Below are positions 37,751 through 47,518 of a DNA stretch of 64,000 bases, one piece after another (the first letter of the stretch is position 1; each line of letters begins with the position of its first letter). The translations under genes were made by a program, and so were the position numbers. The stretch comes from Neorhizobium galegae. Its GTDB lineage: Bacteria > Pseudomonadota > Alphaproteobacteria > Rhizobiales > Rhizobiaceae. The DNA lies in assembly GCF_021391675.1 (NCBI RefSeq), contig NZ_CP090095.1:4520001-4584000 (forward strand), given 5' to 3'. The notes below the pieces were generated by a model. That model was given only the letters and a program-made list of their open reading frames with translations, made no database searches and had not been told where the DNA came from.

Positions 37751-38784
37751 GCGTTTCGTTCGACCGCGTTCCCTGCACTGTCGTCACCGGGTTTCTGGGA
37801 GCCGGCAAGACCACGCTGATCCGAAACCTGATCGAGAACCTCAAGGGCAAGCGGCTGGCGATCATCGTCAACGAATTCGGCGATGTCGGCATCGACGGCG
37901 ACGTGCTGAAGGGCTGCGGCATCGAAAGCTGCCCAGAAGACAACATCATCGAGCTTGCCAACGGCTGCATCTGCTGCACCGTGGCGGATGATTTCGTGCC
38001 GGCGATCGACCGTATCCTGGCAATAGAACCGCGCGTCGACCATATCCTCATCGAAACCTCCGGCCTCGCCCTGCCGAAGCCGCTCGTCCAGGCCTTCCAA
38101 TGGCCGGACGTCAAGGCACGCGTGACGGTTGACGCAGTGATTGCCGTAGTCGACGGGCTGGCGCTCGCCGAAGGTCGCGTTGCCGACGACCACGAAGCGC
38201 TGGAAGCCCAGCGCCAGGCAGACGGCTCGATCGACCATGACGATCCGGTCGAGGAAGTATTCGAGGACCAGGTGGCCTGCGCCGACATGATCGTGCTCAC
38301 CAAGAGCGACCTTCTCGATGCCGCCGGCCTCGCGACCGCCAGGGACCGCGTCGCCGCACATCTGCCGCGCGCCGTCAAAATCGTCTCGGCCGCCAATGGC
38401 GCGATCGACCCGGCGGTGCTGATCGGGCTCGGCCTTGCCGTCGAGGACGATATCGAAAACCGCAAGACCCATCACGACGACGAGCTAGACCACGATCACG
38501 ACGATTTCGATAGCTTCGTCGTCGATCTGGCCGCAGTCACCGATGCCGAACAGCTCGCCGCCCGCATTTCTGCGACGGCGGAGGCGGAAAACGTGCTGCG
38601 TATAAAAGGCTTCGTGGAAGTCGCGAACAAGCCGATGCGCCTGCAGGTTCAGGCGGTAGGATCGCGCGTGAACCATTATTTCGACCGCGCCTGGGCACCC
38701 GGCGAAGCGCGGACAAGCCGCCTTGTCGTGATCGGCGAAAAAGGCATCGACCGCGCCGCGATCGAAAGGATGCTGGCCGCATAA
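37747..38784 (+). CDS. cobW: CobW GTPase (cobalt metallochaperone)
   Basis: 345 residues. G3E-family GTPase: Walker A VTGFLGAGKTTLI (about 13-25), EFGDVGIDGDVL, the CxCC metal site in NGCICCTV, and LTKSDLLD for guanine recognition. A histidine/aspartate-rich linker (HHDDELDHDHDDFDS) precedes the C-terminal CobW domain. It probably delivers cobalt to the CobN chelatase, whose gene follows after 17 bp. Confidence 0.94.
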   Translation: MSVSFDRVPCTVVTGFLGAGKTTLIRNLIENLKGKRLAIIVNEFGDVGIDGDVLKGCGIESCPEDNIIELANGCICCTVADDFVPAIDRILAIEPRVDHILIETSGLALPKPLVQAFQWPDVKARVTVDAVIAVVDGLALAEGRVADDHEALEAQRQADGSIDHDDPVEEVFEDQVACADMIVLTKSDLLDAAGLATARDRVAAHLPRAVKIVSAANGAIDPAVLIGLGLAVEDDIENRKTHHDDELDHDHDDFDSFVVDLAAVTDAEQLAARISATAEAENVLRIKGFVEVANKPMRLQVQAVGSRVNHYFDRAWAPGEARTSRLVVIGEKGIDRAAIERMLAA

Positions 38785-38801
38785 GAAGGCCCGAGGGAAG
38801 G

Positions 38802-41800
38802 ATGCACATACTCGCCACCACATCGTCGTCGCTTGACGACCTCATCGAACCGGTCGACCTCAATCAGTCGCCGGCCGATGTGGTGGTGCTGTCCTTTTCC
38901 GGCAGCGACCTGAACGGCATTTCCGCCGCCTGGAGCGTCGACCTGCCGAGCCTGCGGCTGACCAGTCTTTCCGACCTGCGGCATCCGATGTCCGTCGATC
39001 TCTGGATCGAGAAGACGGCGGCGCATGCCAAAGTCATCCTCGTGCGCATTCTCGGCGGATACGACCGCTGGGCTTACGGCGTGGAAGAACTTTCGCGTAT
39101 GGCGAAGCGGAAAAAGATCGCGCTGGCGCTGCTGCCCGGCGAATGCAGCATCAGCGACGAACGCCTGACCGCGGCCTCGACTGTTTCGGAAGACCGGATC
39201 GCCGGCATCCTGAGCTGCTTCCGCGAAGGCGGGCCGGCCAATATGCGGCTTCTGGCGAGGTTGCTGACGACGCTGGCCGAGGGCAAAACGGAACCGCTGC
39301 CACAGGCGGCCCCGGTGCCGAAGGCTGGCTACTACACGCCCGGAAAAGGCATCGTCGAGGCCAACGACCTGCTGGCCCGCTTTGCGCCGGATGCGCCGCG
39401 CTTGCCGATCCTGTTCTACCGCTCCATGCTGCTTGCGAATGACGCGGCGCCGATCGACGCGCTGTTCGAGGCGCTGAAAAACCGCGGGTTTGCACCTGTG
39501 CCGATCTTCGTCGGCGGACTGAAGGAGCCGGATGCACTGGCCTTCGTCGAACAGGCGGTCTCTGACCTGAAATCTGCGGCCATCCTTTCCACCACCGCCT
39601 TTGCCAGCGGCACGGACGGCAACGGCGAAACGATTTTCGACCGCACCGGCGTGCCGGTCTTCCAGATCGTCGTCGCCACGACCCGCCGCGATGGCTGGGC
39701 TGAGAACCGGCGCGGCCTCAACCCCGCCGACCTCGCCATGCACGTCGTCCTGCCGGAGCTCGATGGACGCATTCTTGCCGGTGCGATCTCCTTCAAGGCA
39801 GGCGAAAGCTCCGCCAACCTCGTCAACCAGCCGGAACCGGACCGGGTCGAACAGGTCGTTGACCGTATCGCTGCTTTCCTCCGGCTGAAAGCAGCACGCC
39901 GCGCCGAGCGTAAAATCGTCATCCTCATGCCGGATTATCCGAGCGCGCCTGGCCGTACCGGTTATGCCGTGGGTCTGGACGTGCCACAGAGCGTACTCGG
40001 GATACTGCACGAATTATCGGTAGCCGGCTATGATGTTTCGGATATCCCTGAGACTCCGCGTGATCTCCTGGATCGCCTGGATACCCAATCCGCCGGCCAC
40101 GTACGCTCCGCCTACGATCCCCAGCCCGTTGCAGAGGCAGCGTGGGGCGAGCCTGAAGCGGATGAAGACCTCAGAGACGGCATATTCCGTTTCCGCGCCG
40201 CGAGCTTCGGCAACATCACCGTCGCGCTCGCACCCGACCGCGGCCGCAACGCCGATCGGCGCGCCGACTACCACAGCCCGGACCTGCCCCCGCGCCACGC
40301 GCTGATCGCCTTCGGCCAATGGATGCGCGAGACGCTTGGCGCGCATGCGATCGTCCATGTCGGCGCGCACGGGACGCTCGAATGGCTGCCAGGCAAGACC
40401 GTGGCGCTGTCGACGGAGTGCTTCCCGGAGATCGTCACCGGCGGCCTGCCGGTCATCTATCCGTTCATCGTTTCCAATCCGGGCGAGGCCGCGGTTGCCA
40501 AGCGGCGGATTGCCGCCGTCACCATCGGCCACCTGCCCCCGGTTCTGGCCGGCGCCGGGCTTTCCGAAGAACAGAAAAAACTTGAACTGCTGGTCGACGA
40601 GTATGCCCAGGCCGACGGGCTGGATCGCCGCCGCCGCGACCGCCTGGCCAAGCTGATCGTCGAGACCGCCCGCGACACCGGACTGGCCGGCGAGGCCGGT
40701 GTCTCGAACAATGACGATCCGGATGCGGCGCTCACCCGCATCGACGCCTTTCTCTGCGATCTCAAGGACTTTTCGATCAAGGACGGCCAGCACGTCTTCG
40801 GGCAGGTCGCGCCCGGCGATGACGATTCGCTTCGCGTTCGAAGCGCCGAAACCGAACGACAGGCCTTGCTCGACGCGCTGGACGGAAAACACATCCGCCC
40901 CGGCCCGTCCGGCGCCCCGGCGCGTGGCCGCCGCGACGTGATGCCGACCGGCCGCAACCTCTTCGCCAGCGACCCGCGCACGCTGCCGACGCCGACCGCC
41001 TTCGAACTCGGCAAACGTGCAGCGGATGAAATCCTGCGGCGTTATCTCCAGGATCACGGCGACTGGCCGAAAAGCCTCGTCTTCGATCTCTGGGGCAGCG
41101 CGTCTCTGCGCAGCGGCGGCGAGGAAGTGGCCCAGGTTCTGGCGCTGATGGGGGCGAGACCCGTGCAGGATGCGGCGACGGGCCGTGTCACCGGTATCGA
41201 AGTCCTGCCTCCGGCAGCGCTCGGCCGCCCGCGCGTCGACGTGACGCTCAGAATTTCCGGCCTGTTCCGCGATATGTTTCCGGCTCTCATCGCCTTGCTC
41301 GACGCCGCGATGCGCGCCATCGCCAGCCGCGAGGAGGCGCCGGGCGACAATCCTCTTGCGGAAGAGGCAGGCAAGCTAGGCCACGTACCGCCCCGCATCT
41401 TCGGCTCGGCACCGGGCACCTACGGCTCCGGCATCGAGGAAAAGCTCGCCGATGGTGCCTGGGCGGAACGCGAAGAACTCGGCCGCCTCTATCTCGATGC
41501 CACCAGCCATGCCTTCGGTGGCGCGGAAGGCGACGCCAGCCATATGCCCGGTCAATTCGCAAACCGCATCGGGACCGCCGATCTTCTCGTCCATACCGGC
41601 GACGATCCCGGCCGCGACCTGCTGGACGGATCGGCCGATGTCGCCTTCATCGGCGGATTTGCGGCTGCGGTCGCAGCGCTCGGTGGCAAGGCGGACGTGA
41701 TCGCGCTCGACACGACCGACCCGCAAAAACCCCGTGCCCGCTCGATTTCGGAGGCGGTGACCCGCGTGGTGCGCGCCCGCGCAGTCAACCCGCGTTTCAT

Positions 41801-42095
41801 CGCCGGACAGATGCGCCACGGCCCGCGCGGCGCCGCGGAACTGGTGGAGACGGTCGACCGGCTGATCGGTTTTGCCGAGACCACCCATGCCATCCCGCAA
41901 TCGCTGATCGAGGCGACCTACGACGCCTATCTCGGCGATGAAAAGGTCCGCGACTTCCTGCTGAGCCAGAACCCCGAAGGCGCCCGCTTCATGGCCGAGC
42001 GGTTCCGCTCAGCACTCCGCCGCGGCCTCTGGCATCCCCGCCGCAACGCGGTCGATGCCGAGCTCGAAATGTTCACCCGGGAGAAGGTGGCATGA
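38802..42095 (+). CDS. cobN: Aerobic cobaltochelatase large subunit
   Basis: 1,097 residues. CobN, with CobS and CobT (not in this window), inserts cobalt into hydrogenobyrinic acid a,c-diamide. The N-terminus MHILATT with LRHPMSVDLWIEKTAAHAK, the central HVGAHGTLEWLPGKTVAL and the C-terminal HTGDDPGRDLLDGSADVAF are all typical. It is the shorter form of CobN (about 1,100 rather than 1,270 residues), with both ends intact, so I see no truncation. It overlaps cobG by ATGA. Confidence 0.95.
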   Translation: MHILATTSSSLDDLIEPVDLNQSPADVVVLSFSGSDLNGISAAWSVDLPSLRLTSLSDLRHPMSVDLWIEKTAAHAKVILVRILGGYDRWAYGVEELSRMAKRKKIALALLPGECSISDERLTAASTVSEDRIAGILSCFREGGPANMRLLARLLTTLAEGKTEPLPQAAPVPKAGYYTPGKGIVEANDLLARFAPDAPRLPILFYRSMLLANDAAPIDALFEALKNRGFAPVPIFVGGLKEPDALAFVEQAVSDLKSAAILSTTAFASGTDGNGETIFDRTGVPVFQIVVATTRRDGWAENRRGLNPADLAMHVVLPELDGRILAGAISFKAGESSANLVNQPEPDRVEQVVDRIAAFLRLKAARRAERKIVILMPDYPSAPGRTGYAVGLDVPQSVLGILHELSVAGYDVSDIPETPRDLLDRLDTQSAGHVRSAYDPQPVAEAAWGEPEADEDLRDGIFRFRAASFGNITVALAPDRGRNADRRADYHSPDLPPRHALIAFGQWMRETLGAHAIVHVGAHGTLEWLPGKTVALSTECFPEIVTGGLPVIYPFIVSNPGEAAVAKRRIAAVTIGHLPPVLAGAGLSEEQKKLELLVDEYAQADGLDRRRRDRLAKLIVETARDTGLAGEAGVSNNDDPDAALTRIDAFLCDLKDFSIKDGQHVFGQVAPGDDDSLRVRSAETERQALLDALDGKHIRPGPSGAPARGRRDVMPTGRNLFASDPRTLPTPTAFELGKRAADEILRRYLQDHGDWPKSLVFDLWGSASLRSGGEEVAQVLALMGARPVQDAATGRVTGIEVLPPAALGRPRVDVTLRISGLFRDMFPALIALLDAAMRAIASREEAPGDNPLAEEAGKLGHVPPRIFGSAPGTYGSGIEEKLADGAWAEREELGRLYLDATSHAFGGAEGDASHMPGQFANRIGTADLLVHTGDDPGRDLLDGSADVAFIGGFAAAVAALGGKADVIALDTTDPQKPRARSISEAVTRVVRARAVNPRFIAGQMRHGPRGAAELVETVDRLIGFAETTHAIPQSLIEATYDAYLGDEKVRDFLLSQNPEGARFMAERFRSALRRGLWHPRRNAVDAELEMFTREKVA

Positions 42096-43405
42096 CGACG
42101 CTTTCCCTCGATCGAAGCACACTGGACATGCGCCGCGGCGCCTGCCCCGCCCTGTCGGCACCGATGATGACCGGCGACGGGCTTTTAGCCCGCGTCGCGC
42201 TGATCGACGCGATCACCCCGGCACAGCTGGCCGAACTCTGCCGGTTGGCACGGCGCGACGGCAACGGCATTCTCGATATTTCCGCCCGCGGCAACCTGCA
42301 GATCCGGGGACTGAGCGAGGCCTCGGCTCCCGTTCTCGACGCCGATGTCCGTGCGCTGAACCTGCCGCTTCGCGAGGGACTTGCTGTCGAGACTCCGCCC
42401 CTGGCGGGGATGGACGACACCGAGATTGCCGATCCGCGCCCGATAGCCGAGGCGATCCGCCAAGGTGCGCGCGAGATTGCCGGCCTCGCTCCAAAGATGT
42501 CGGTAGTGGTTGACGGTGGCGGGCAGCTCCGGCTTTCCGACCTCCTGGCCGATATCCGGGTTACCCCCGTTTCCACCGATGAGGGCATCCTCTGGACCCT
42601 GCTTCTGGGTGGGACCGAAACAACCGGCCGCGTTTTCAATGTTTTACGTGAAACAGAGGCCGTCTCCGCCACTCTGGCGCTGCTTCGAAAGCTGGGCGAA
42701 AAGGGACCCAAGGCGAGGGGACGCGATCTCGCCGCCGGCTTGCCCACATACGATGCGCCTGGCCGGCCAGCCTCGCCTTTCGGCACCTTCCGCCTCTCCG
42801 ACGACCTTTTCGCGTCAGGCATCGGCCCGGCCTTCGGTCAGGCAAATGCAGAGACTCTGATCGCTCTTTGCGACGAGGCCGAGCGGCTGGGAATACCGTC
42901 GCTGAAACCGGCCTTCGACCATTCGCTCCTGTTTTTCGGCCTTCAAACCGCCTGCGAAGCGCTGACCGCTTTTGCCGGCAGCAACGGCTTCATCACCTCG
43001 CCGAGCGATCCGCGTTCAGCCATTGCCGCCTGTTCCGGAAGTCCCGCCTGCAATTCCGCAGCCATCGCCACCCACGAACTCGCTGCCAAGGCCGCGGGAG
43101 ACTGCGGCGATCTGCTGGACGGCTCGTTCAAGCTGCACGTGACCGGCTGCCCCAAGGGCTGCGCCCATCCGCAGCCGTCAGCGCTTGCTCTCTGCGGAAC
43201 AGCCGCCGGCCTTTCGCTCATCACCCGGGGAAAAGCGGCCGACGAGCCCTTTGCCTCGGTCGCTTTTGCCGATACCAACAACTCCCTTCGCCGCATCGCC
43301 GATCTTGTCCGAGACGAGAGGCACGCCGGGGAAAATTCCGCCGCCTGCATTGCCCGTCTGGGACCGCGCCGGCTTGCTGCGGCCGTTACGTCAGGAAGAT
43401 CATGA
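42092..43405 (+). CDS. cobG: Precorrin-3B synthase
   Basis: 437 residues. CobG is a monooxygenase of the sulfite/nitrite reductase fold that uses O2 to set up ring contraction. Two ferredoxin-like half domains and two siroheme-type halves are present; cluster cysteines are in ACSGSPACNS and TGCPKGCAHP. Its presence marks the aerobic route. The stop overlaps cobH by ATGA. Confidence 0.93.
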   Translation: MTTLSLDRSTLDMRRGACPALSAPMMTGDGLLARVALIDAITPAQLAELCRLARRDGNGILDISARGNLQIRGLSEASAPVLDADVRALNLPLREGLAVETPPLAGMDDTEIADPRPIAEAIRQGAREIAGLAPKMSVVVDGGGQLRLSDLLADIRVTPVSTDEGILWTLLLGGTETTGRVFNVLRETEAVSATLALLRKLGEKGPKARGRDLAAGLPTYDAPGRPASPFGTFRLSDDLFASGIGPAFGQANAETLIALCDEAERLGIPSLKPAFDHSLLFFGLQTACEALTAFAGSNGFITSPSDPRSAIAACSGSPACNSAAIATHELAAKAAGDCGDLLDGSFKLHVTGCPKGCAHPQPSALALCGTAAGLSLITRGKAADEPFASVAFADTNNSLRRIADLVRDERHAGENSAACIARLGPRRLAAAVTSGRS

Positions 43406-44031
43406 ACAGTTACGACTACATCCGCGAAGGCGACGCGATCTACGAAAAGTCCTTCGCGATCATCCGCGAGGAAGCGGATCTCTCGGCTTTTTCGTCGGAA
43501 CAGGCCGAAATCGCGGTGCGCATGATCCACGCCTGCGGGCTGGTCGAGGCGGCTCAGCATTTCCGGTTCTCGAAGGATTTCGTTGCCCAGGCGCGCGGCG
43601 CGCTTCACGCCGGCAAGCCGATCTATTGCGATGCCGAAATGGTGACGCACGGCATTACCCGCGCCCGCCTGCCGGCCCATAACCAGGTGATCTGCACGCT
43701 GCGCGACAGCCGCACGATCGAGCTTGCAAAGACGCTCGGCAATACCCGCTCGGCGGCAGCACTCGACCTGTGGGACGAGATGGAAGGCGCAGTCGTTGCG
43801 ATCGGCAATGCGCCGACCGCGCTGTTCCGCCTGCTCGAAATGCTGGATGCCGGCGCGCCGCGTCCGGCCGCCATCATCGGCATGCCGGTCGGTTTCGTCG
43901 GCGCTGCGGAATCCAAGGAAGCGCTGATGGAAGCGACGCTCGGCATTCCCTATGCGATCGTGCGCGGCCGCATGGGCGGCTCGGCGATGACGGCTGCCTG
44001 CGTCAACGCATTGGCGAGGGCCGGACTGTGA
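43402..44031 (+). CDS. cobH: Precorrin-8X methylmutase
   Basis: 209 residues. CobH moves the C11 methyl to C12 to give hydrogenobyrinic acid. Family blocks are YIREGDAIYEKSFAIIREE, RMIHACGLVEAA with the catalytic histidine, DAEMVTHGITRARLP, and GMPVGFVGAAESKEAL. ATG 43402 is chosen from the operon overlap; the upstream open frame is a shadow of cobG. Confidence 0.95.
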   Translation: MNSYDYIREGDAIYEKSFAIIREEADLSAFSSEQAEIAVRMIHACGLVEAAQHFRFSKDFVAQARGALHAGKPIYCDAEMVTHGITRARLPAHNQVICTLRDSRTIELAKTLGNTRSAAALDLWDEMEGAVVAIGNAPTALFRLLEMLDAGAPRPAAIIGMPVGFVGAAESKEALMEATLGIPYAIVRGRMGGSAMTAACVNALARAGL

Positions 44032-44768
44032 ACGCCGTACTCCCCAAGGGCAAGCTCACGGGCGTCGGCACCGGACCTGGCGACCCCGAACTGCTGACGC
44101 TGAAGGCGGTACGCGCCATCAACGAAGCGGATGTGATCGCCTTCTTCTGCAAGAAGGGCAGCAGCGGCAACGGCCGCGCCATCGTCGAGGCGCATATCCG
44201 TCCGGGTACGCTCGAATTGCCGCTGGTCTATCCGGTCACGGTCGAGACCCACAAGGACGAAGCCGATTATCGCGGCCCGATCGCCGATTTCTTCGACCGC
44301 TCCGCGGAAGACATCGCCGCGCATCTCGATGCGGGCAGACACGTCGCCGTGCTCAGCGAGGGCGATCCGCTGTTCTACGGATCCTACATGCACCTGCATG
44401 TGCGGCTGGCCGGCCGCTACCACGCGGAAGTCATCGCCGGCGTCACCGCCATGTCCGGCTGCTGGTCGATGACCGGAATGCCGCTCGTCCAGGGCGACGA
44501 TATTTTGAGCGTGCTGCCCGGCACGTTGTCCGAAGAGAAGCTCGCGGAGCGGCTCGGAAACACCGACGGCGCAGTGATCATGAAAGTCGGCCGCAACCTG
44601 CCGAAAATCCGCCGGGCGCTGGCCTCGGTCGGCAAGCTGTCGGGCGCGCTTTACGTGGAGCGTGGCACCATGGCAAACGGGACCGCTCAAAAACTGGAAG
44701 AGCGCGACGAGAGCCCTGCCCCCTATTTCTCGATCGTCCTCGTGCCCGGCTGGAAGACACGGCCATGA
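44028..44768 (+). CDS. cobI: Precorrin-2 C20-methyltransferase
   Basis: 246 residues, starting at GTG 44028 in a GTGA overlap with cobH. SAM-dependent tetrapyrrole methyltransferase fold: GVGTGPGDPELLTLKAVRAI at the N-terminus, VLSEGDPLFYGSYMHLH as second motif, and VIAGVTAMSGCWSMTGMPL. It methylates C20, the carbon later extruded during contraction. Confidence 0.94.
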   Translation: MNAVLPKGKLTGVGTGPGDPELLTLKAVRAINEADVIAFFCKKGSSGNGRAIVEAHIRPGTLELPLVYPVTVETHKDEADYRGPIADFFDRSAEDIAAHLDAGRHVAVLSEGDPLFYGSYMHLHVRLAGRYHAEVIAGVTAMSGCWSMTGMPLVQGDDILSVLPGTLSEEKLAERLGNTDGAVIMKVGRNLPKIRRALASVGKLSGALYVERGTMANGTAQKLEERDESPAPYFSIVLVPGWKTRP

Positions 44769-45532
44769 AAGCGGGTTCGCTGACCGTCGTCGGCCTCGGC
44801 CCCGGCAATCCGGACCAGATGACACCGGAGGCGGCCGCCGCAGTGACGGCTGCTGAGGATTTTTTCGGCTATTTTCCGTATATCGACCGTTTGAACCTCC
44901 GCCCCGACCAGCGCCGCCACGCCTCGGACAATCGCGAGGAGCTGGCGCGTGCCCGCGCCGCGCTCGAAATGGCGGCGGGCGGAGGCAAGGTCTGTGTCGT
45001 CTCGGGCGGCGACCCCGGCGTGTTCGCCATGGCAGCCGCAGTCTGCGAGGCGATCGACGACGGGCCGGCCTTGTGGCGTGAGATCGATTTTTCGGTCGTT
45101 CCCGGCATCACCGCCATGCTGGCCGTGGCGGCCAAGGCCGGCGCACCGCTCGGCCATGATTTCTGCGCCATCTCGCTTTCGAACAATCTCAAGCCCTGGG
45201 ACGTGATCGAGAAGCGCCTGATCGCGGCGGCGACGGCCGGTTTCGTGATCGCCTTCTACAATCCGGTCAGCAGGGCACGCCCGCATCAGCTCGGCGAGGC
45301 CTTCGACATTCTGCGCGCCCATTTGCCCGGCACCGTGCCCGTGATCTTCGGCCGCGCCGCCGGCCGGCCGGATGAGGTTATTCGCATCGTGCCGCTCGCC
45401 GAGGCGGCAAGCGATATGGCCGACATGGCGACCTGCATTATCGTCGGCACAGCCGAGACCCGGCTGATCGAGCGGCAGAACCAGCGCCCCATCGTCTATT
45501 CGCCGCGTTATTTCAAAGGCGCGGGCGCATGA
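44765..45532 (+). CDS. cobJ: Precorrin-3B C17-methyltransferase
   Basis: 255 residues. CobJ performs ring contraction and C17 methylation. Motifs: VVGLGPGNPDQMTPEAAAAV, VVSGGDPGVFAMAAAV, VVPGITAMLAVAAKAGAPLG, and HDFCAISLSNNLKPWD, typical of the CobJ/CbiH class. Overlaps cobI by ATGA; its 3' end overlaps cobK convergently by 25 bp. Confidence 0.95.
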   Translation: MKAGSLTVVGLGPGNPDQMTPEAAAAVTAAEDFFGYFPYIDRLNLRPDQRRHASDNREELARARAALEMAAGGGKVCVVSGGDPGVFAMAAAVCEAIDDGPALWREIDFSVVPGITAMLAVAAKAGAPLGHDFCAISLSNNLKPWDVIEKRLIAAATAGFVIAFYNPVSRARPHQLGEAFDILRAHLPGTVPVIFGRAAGRPDEVIRIVPLAEAASDMADMATCIIVGTAETRLIERQNQRPIVYSPRYFKGAGA

Positions 45533-46263
45533 TCGAGCCAGGCGAGCATTTCATCGACAGTTTCGACGGACGGTACATCCGGCAGATCCGGACGGCGGAT
45601 CAGCACGACGTCGATGCCGAGATCGCGCGCAGCGGCGATCTTCCCGTAGCTCGCCGGCCCACCACTATTCTTGGCAACGATCACCTCAATGCCATGATCC
45701 TGCAGAAGCCGGGCCTCACCCGCCTGCCCAAAGGGGCCGCGCGCGGTCAGATAGACCGCGTTCGGGACAGCCAGCGGCGGCTCGACCGGATCGACGCTGC
45801 GGACCAGATAGTCGTGCTGGGGCGCGGCCTCGAAGGGCAGAAGCTCCTGCCGGCCGAGCGTCAGGAAGGCTTTTCGCGGGACCACTCCCAGGGTGCTGAC
45901 CGCATCGGCAACGCTCTCGACTTCGACCCAGCGGTCGCCGGGCAGCCGCAGCCAGGGCGAACGGCGCAGGGCGACAAGCGGAATGCCGGAGATCTCGGCA
46001 GCTTCGGCCGCATTGCGGGAAATCTGCGCCGCGTAAGGATGCGTCGCGTCGATCAGGATCGAGACGCCTTTTTGCCTGAGATAAGTGGCAAGCCCTTCGG
46101 CACCGCCGAAACCGCCGACACGCACCGGCACGGGCTGCTCGGCCGGCGCGCGGGTGCGGCCGGCAAGCGACAGCTCGACGGTAAACCGTGGATCGCCGGC
46201 GAGCTTTCCGGCCAGCGCACGAGCTTCCGCCGTGCCGCCGAGAATGAGGATGGAACGTTGCAA
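45508..46263 (-). CDS. cobK: Precorrin-6A reductase
   Basis: 251 residues. CobK reduces precorrin-6A with NADPH. The N-terminal ILILGGTAEARALAGKLA and DATHPYAAQISRNAAEAAE are family signatures; the C-terminal half has VIVAKNSGGPASYGKI. Start TTG 46263 is chosen because AGGAGG lies 4 bases upstream. This places the start one base from the divergent cobL ATG. Confidence 0.92.
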   Translation of the reverse strand: MQRSILILGGTAEARALAGKLAGDPRFTVELSLAGRTRAPAEQPVPVRVGGFGGAEGLATYLRQKGVSILIDATHPYAAQISRNAAEAAEISGIPLVALRRSPWLRLPGDRWVEVESVADAVSTLGVVPRKAFLTLGRQELLPFEAAPQHDYLVRSVDPVEPPLAVPNAVYLTARGPFGQAGEARLLQDHGIEVIVAKNSGGPASYGKIAAARDLGIDVVLIRRPDLPDVPSVETVDEMLAWLDHAPAPLK

Positions 46264-46264
46264 G

Positions 46265-47518
46265 ATGCCTCCTGAATCAGCGCAGAGACCTTTAAACCAA
46301 AGCCGCTGGCTGTCCATCGTCGGCATCGGCGAGGATGGGGTTGCGGGCCTCGGCGACAATGCGCGCTCGGCAATTGCATCCGCCGTCGTGGTCTTCGGCG
46401 GCAGGCGGCATCTGGAACTGGCAGCCACCCTGATCACCGACGAGGCGCGGCCGTGGCCGACACCGTTTGACGCGACGATGCGCGATGTCGTCGCGCTGCG
46501 TGGCCAGAAGGTCTGCGTGCTGGCCTCCGGAGACCCCTTTTTCTTCGGCGTCGGCGTCACGCTGTCCCGCCATGTCGCGCCTGAAGAATATACCGCCTAT
46601 CCCGCTCCCTCGGCCTTTTCGCTGGCCGCCTCAAGGCTTGGCTGGCCGCTGCAGGACATCGAAACGGTGTCCTTGCATGGTCGGCCGCTCGATCTTATTC
46701 GGCCGTCGCTTCATCCGGGTCGGCGGATCATCGCGCTGACATCCGATGAGAACGGGCCGGCAGCGCTGGCGGAGCTTCTGTCTCGCACCGGCTTCGGGCC
46801 GTCTCGGATAACTGTCCTGGAATCTCTGGGCGGCGCGGCGGAACGCATCCGTTCGCAGCAGGCCGATGAGTTCGCGCTAGTGGATATCGATGTGCTGAAT
46901 GTCGTCGCCATCGACGTAAAGGCTGAAGCCGGAGCCTTTATCCTTCCGCGCGCTTTCGGACTGGACGATACGCTGTTCGAACATGACGGGCAGATCACCA
47001 AGCGTGAAATCCGGGCGCTGACGCTCTCGGCACTGGCTCCGCACCGCGGCGAATTGTTGTGGGATATCGGCGCCGGATCGGGTTCGATCGGCATCGAATG
47101 GATGCTGGCCGATCCTTCCCTGAAAGCCATTGCGATCGAAACCAACGCCAATCGGGCAGCACGGATCGGGCGGAATGCTCTGGCATTCGGCGTGCCAGGC
47201 CTGCGCATCGTCGAAGGTGAAGCACCGGCGGCTCTGGCCGGCCTGCCGCAGCCGGATGCGATCTTCATCGGCGGAGGTGGCAGCGAGCCCGGCGTTTTCG
47301 ACACGGCCCTGGATGCGCTGAAGCCTGGCGGGCGGATGGTCGCCAATGCCGTGACGCTCGAAATGGAAGCGGTCCTTCTGGTAGCCCATGCGAAACGCGG
47401 CGGCGAACTGATCCGCATGGAGGTTTCCCGCGCAGCCCCGATCGGCGGCATGTCGGGTTGGAAGCCGGCCATGCCGGTCACCCAATGGAGCTGGACGAAA
47501 CCCGGAGTGAAGCCATGA
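46265..47518 (+). CDS. cobL: Precorrin-6B C5,15-methyltransferase (decarboxylating)
   Basis: 417 residues, a fusion of CbiE- and CbiT-like domains. The N-terminal half has WLSIVGIGEDGVAGL and VLASGDPFFFGVG; the C-terminal half, from about residue 230, has GELLWDIGAGSGSIGIEWM, a class I SAM methyltransferase motif. It methylates C5 and C15 and decarboxylates the acetate on ring C. ATG 46265 is the only sensible start. Overlaps cobE by ATGA. Confidence 0.94.
   Translation: MPPESAQRPLNQSRWLSIVGIGEDGVAGLGDNARSAIASAVVVFGGRRHLELAATLITDEARPWPTPFDATMRDVVALRGQKVCVLASGDPFFFGVGVTLSRHVAPEEYTAYPAPSAFSLAASRLGWPLQDIETVSLHGRPLDLIRPSLHPGRRIIALTSDENGPAALAELLSRTGFGPSRITVLESLGGAAERIRSQQADEFALVDIDVLNVVAIDVKAEAGAFILPRAFGLDDTLFEHDGQITKREIRALTLSALAPHRGELLWDIGAGSGSIGIEWMLADPSLKAIAIETNANRAARIGRNALAFGVPGLRIVEGEAPAALAGLPQPDAIFIGGGGSEPGVFDTALDALKPGGRMVANAVTLEMEAVLLVAHAKRGGELIRMEVSRAAPIGGMSGWKPAMPVTQWSWTKPGVKP

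Noticed and set aside
38802..42095. CobN is about 170 residues shorter than the classical Pseudomonas denitrificans protein
   Set aside because: Both ends and the core motifs are present, and shorter CobN forms of about 1,100 residues are known in alphaproteobacteria; no sign of deletion.
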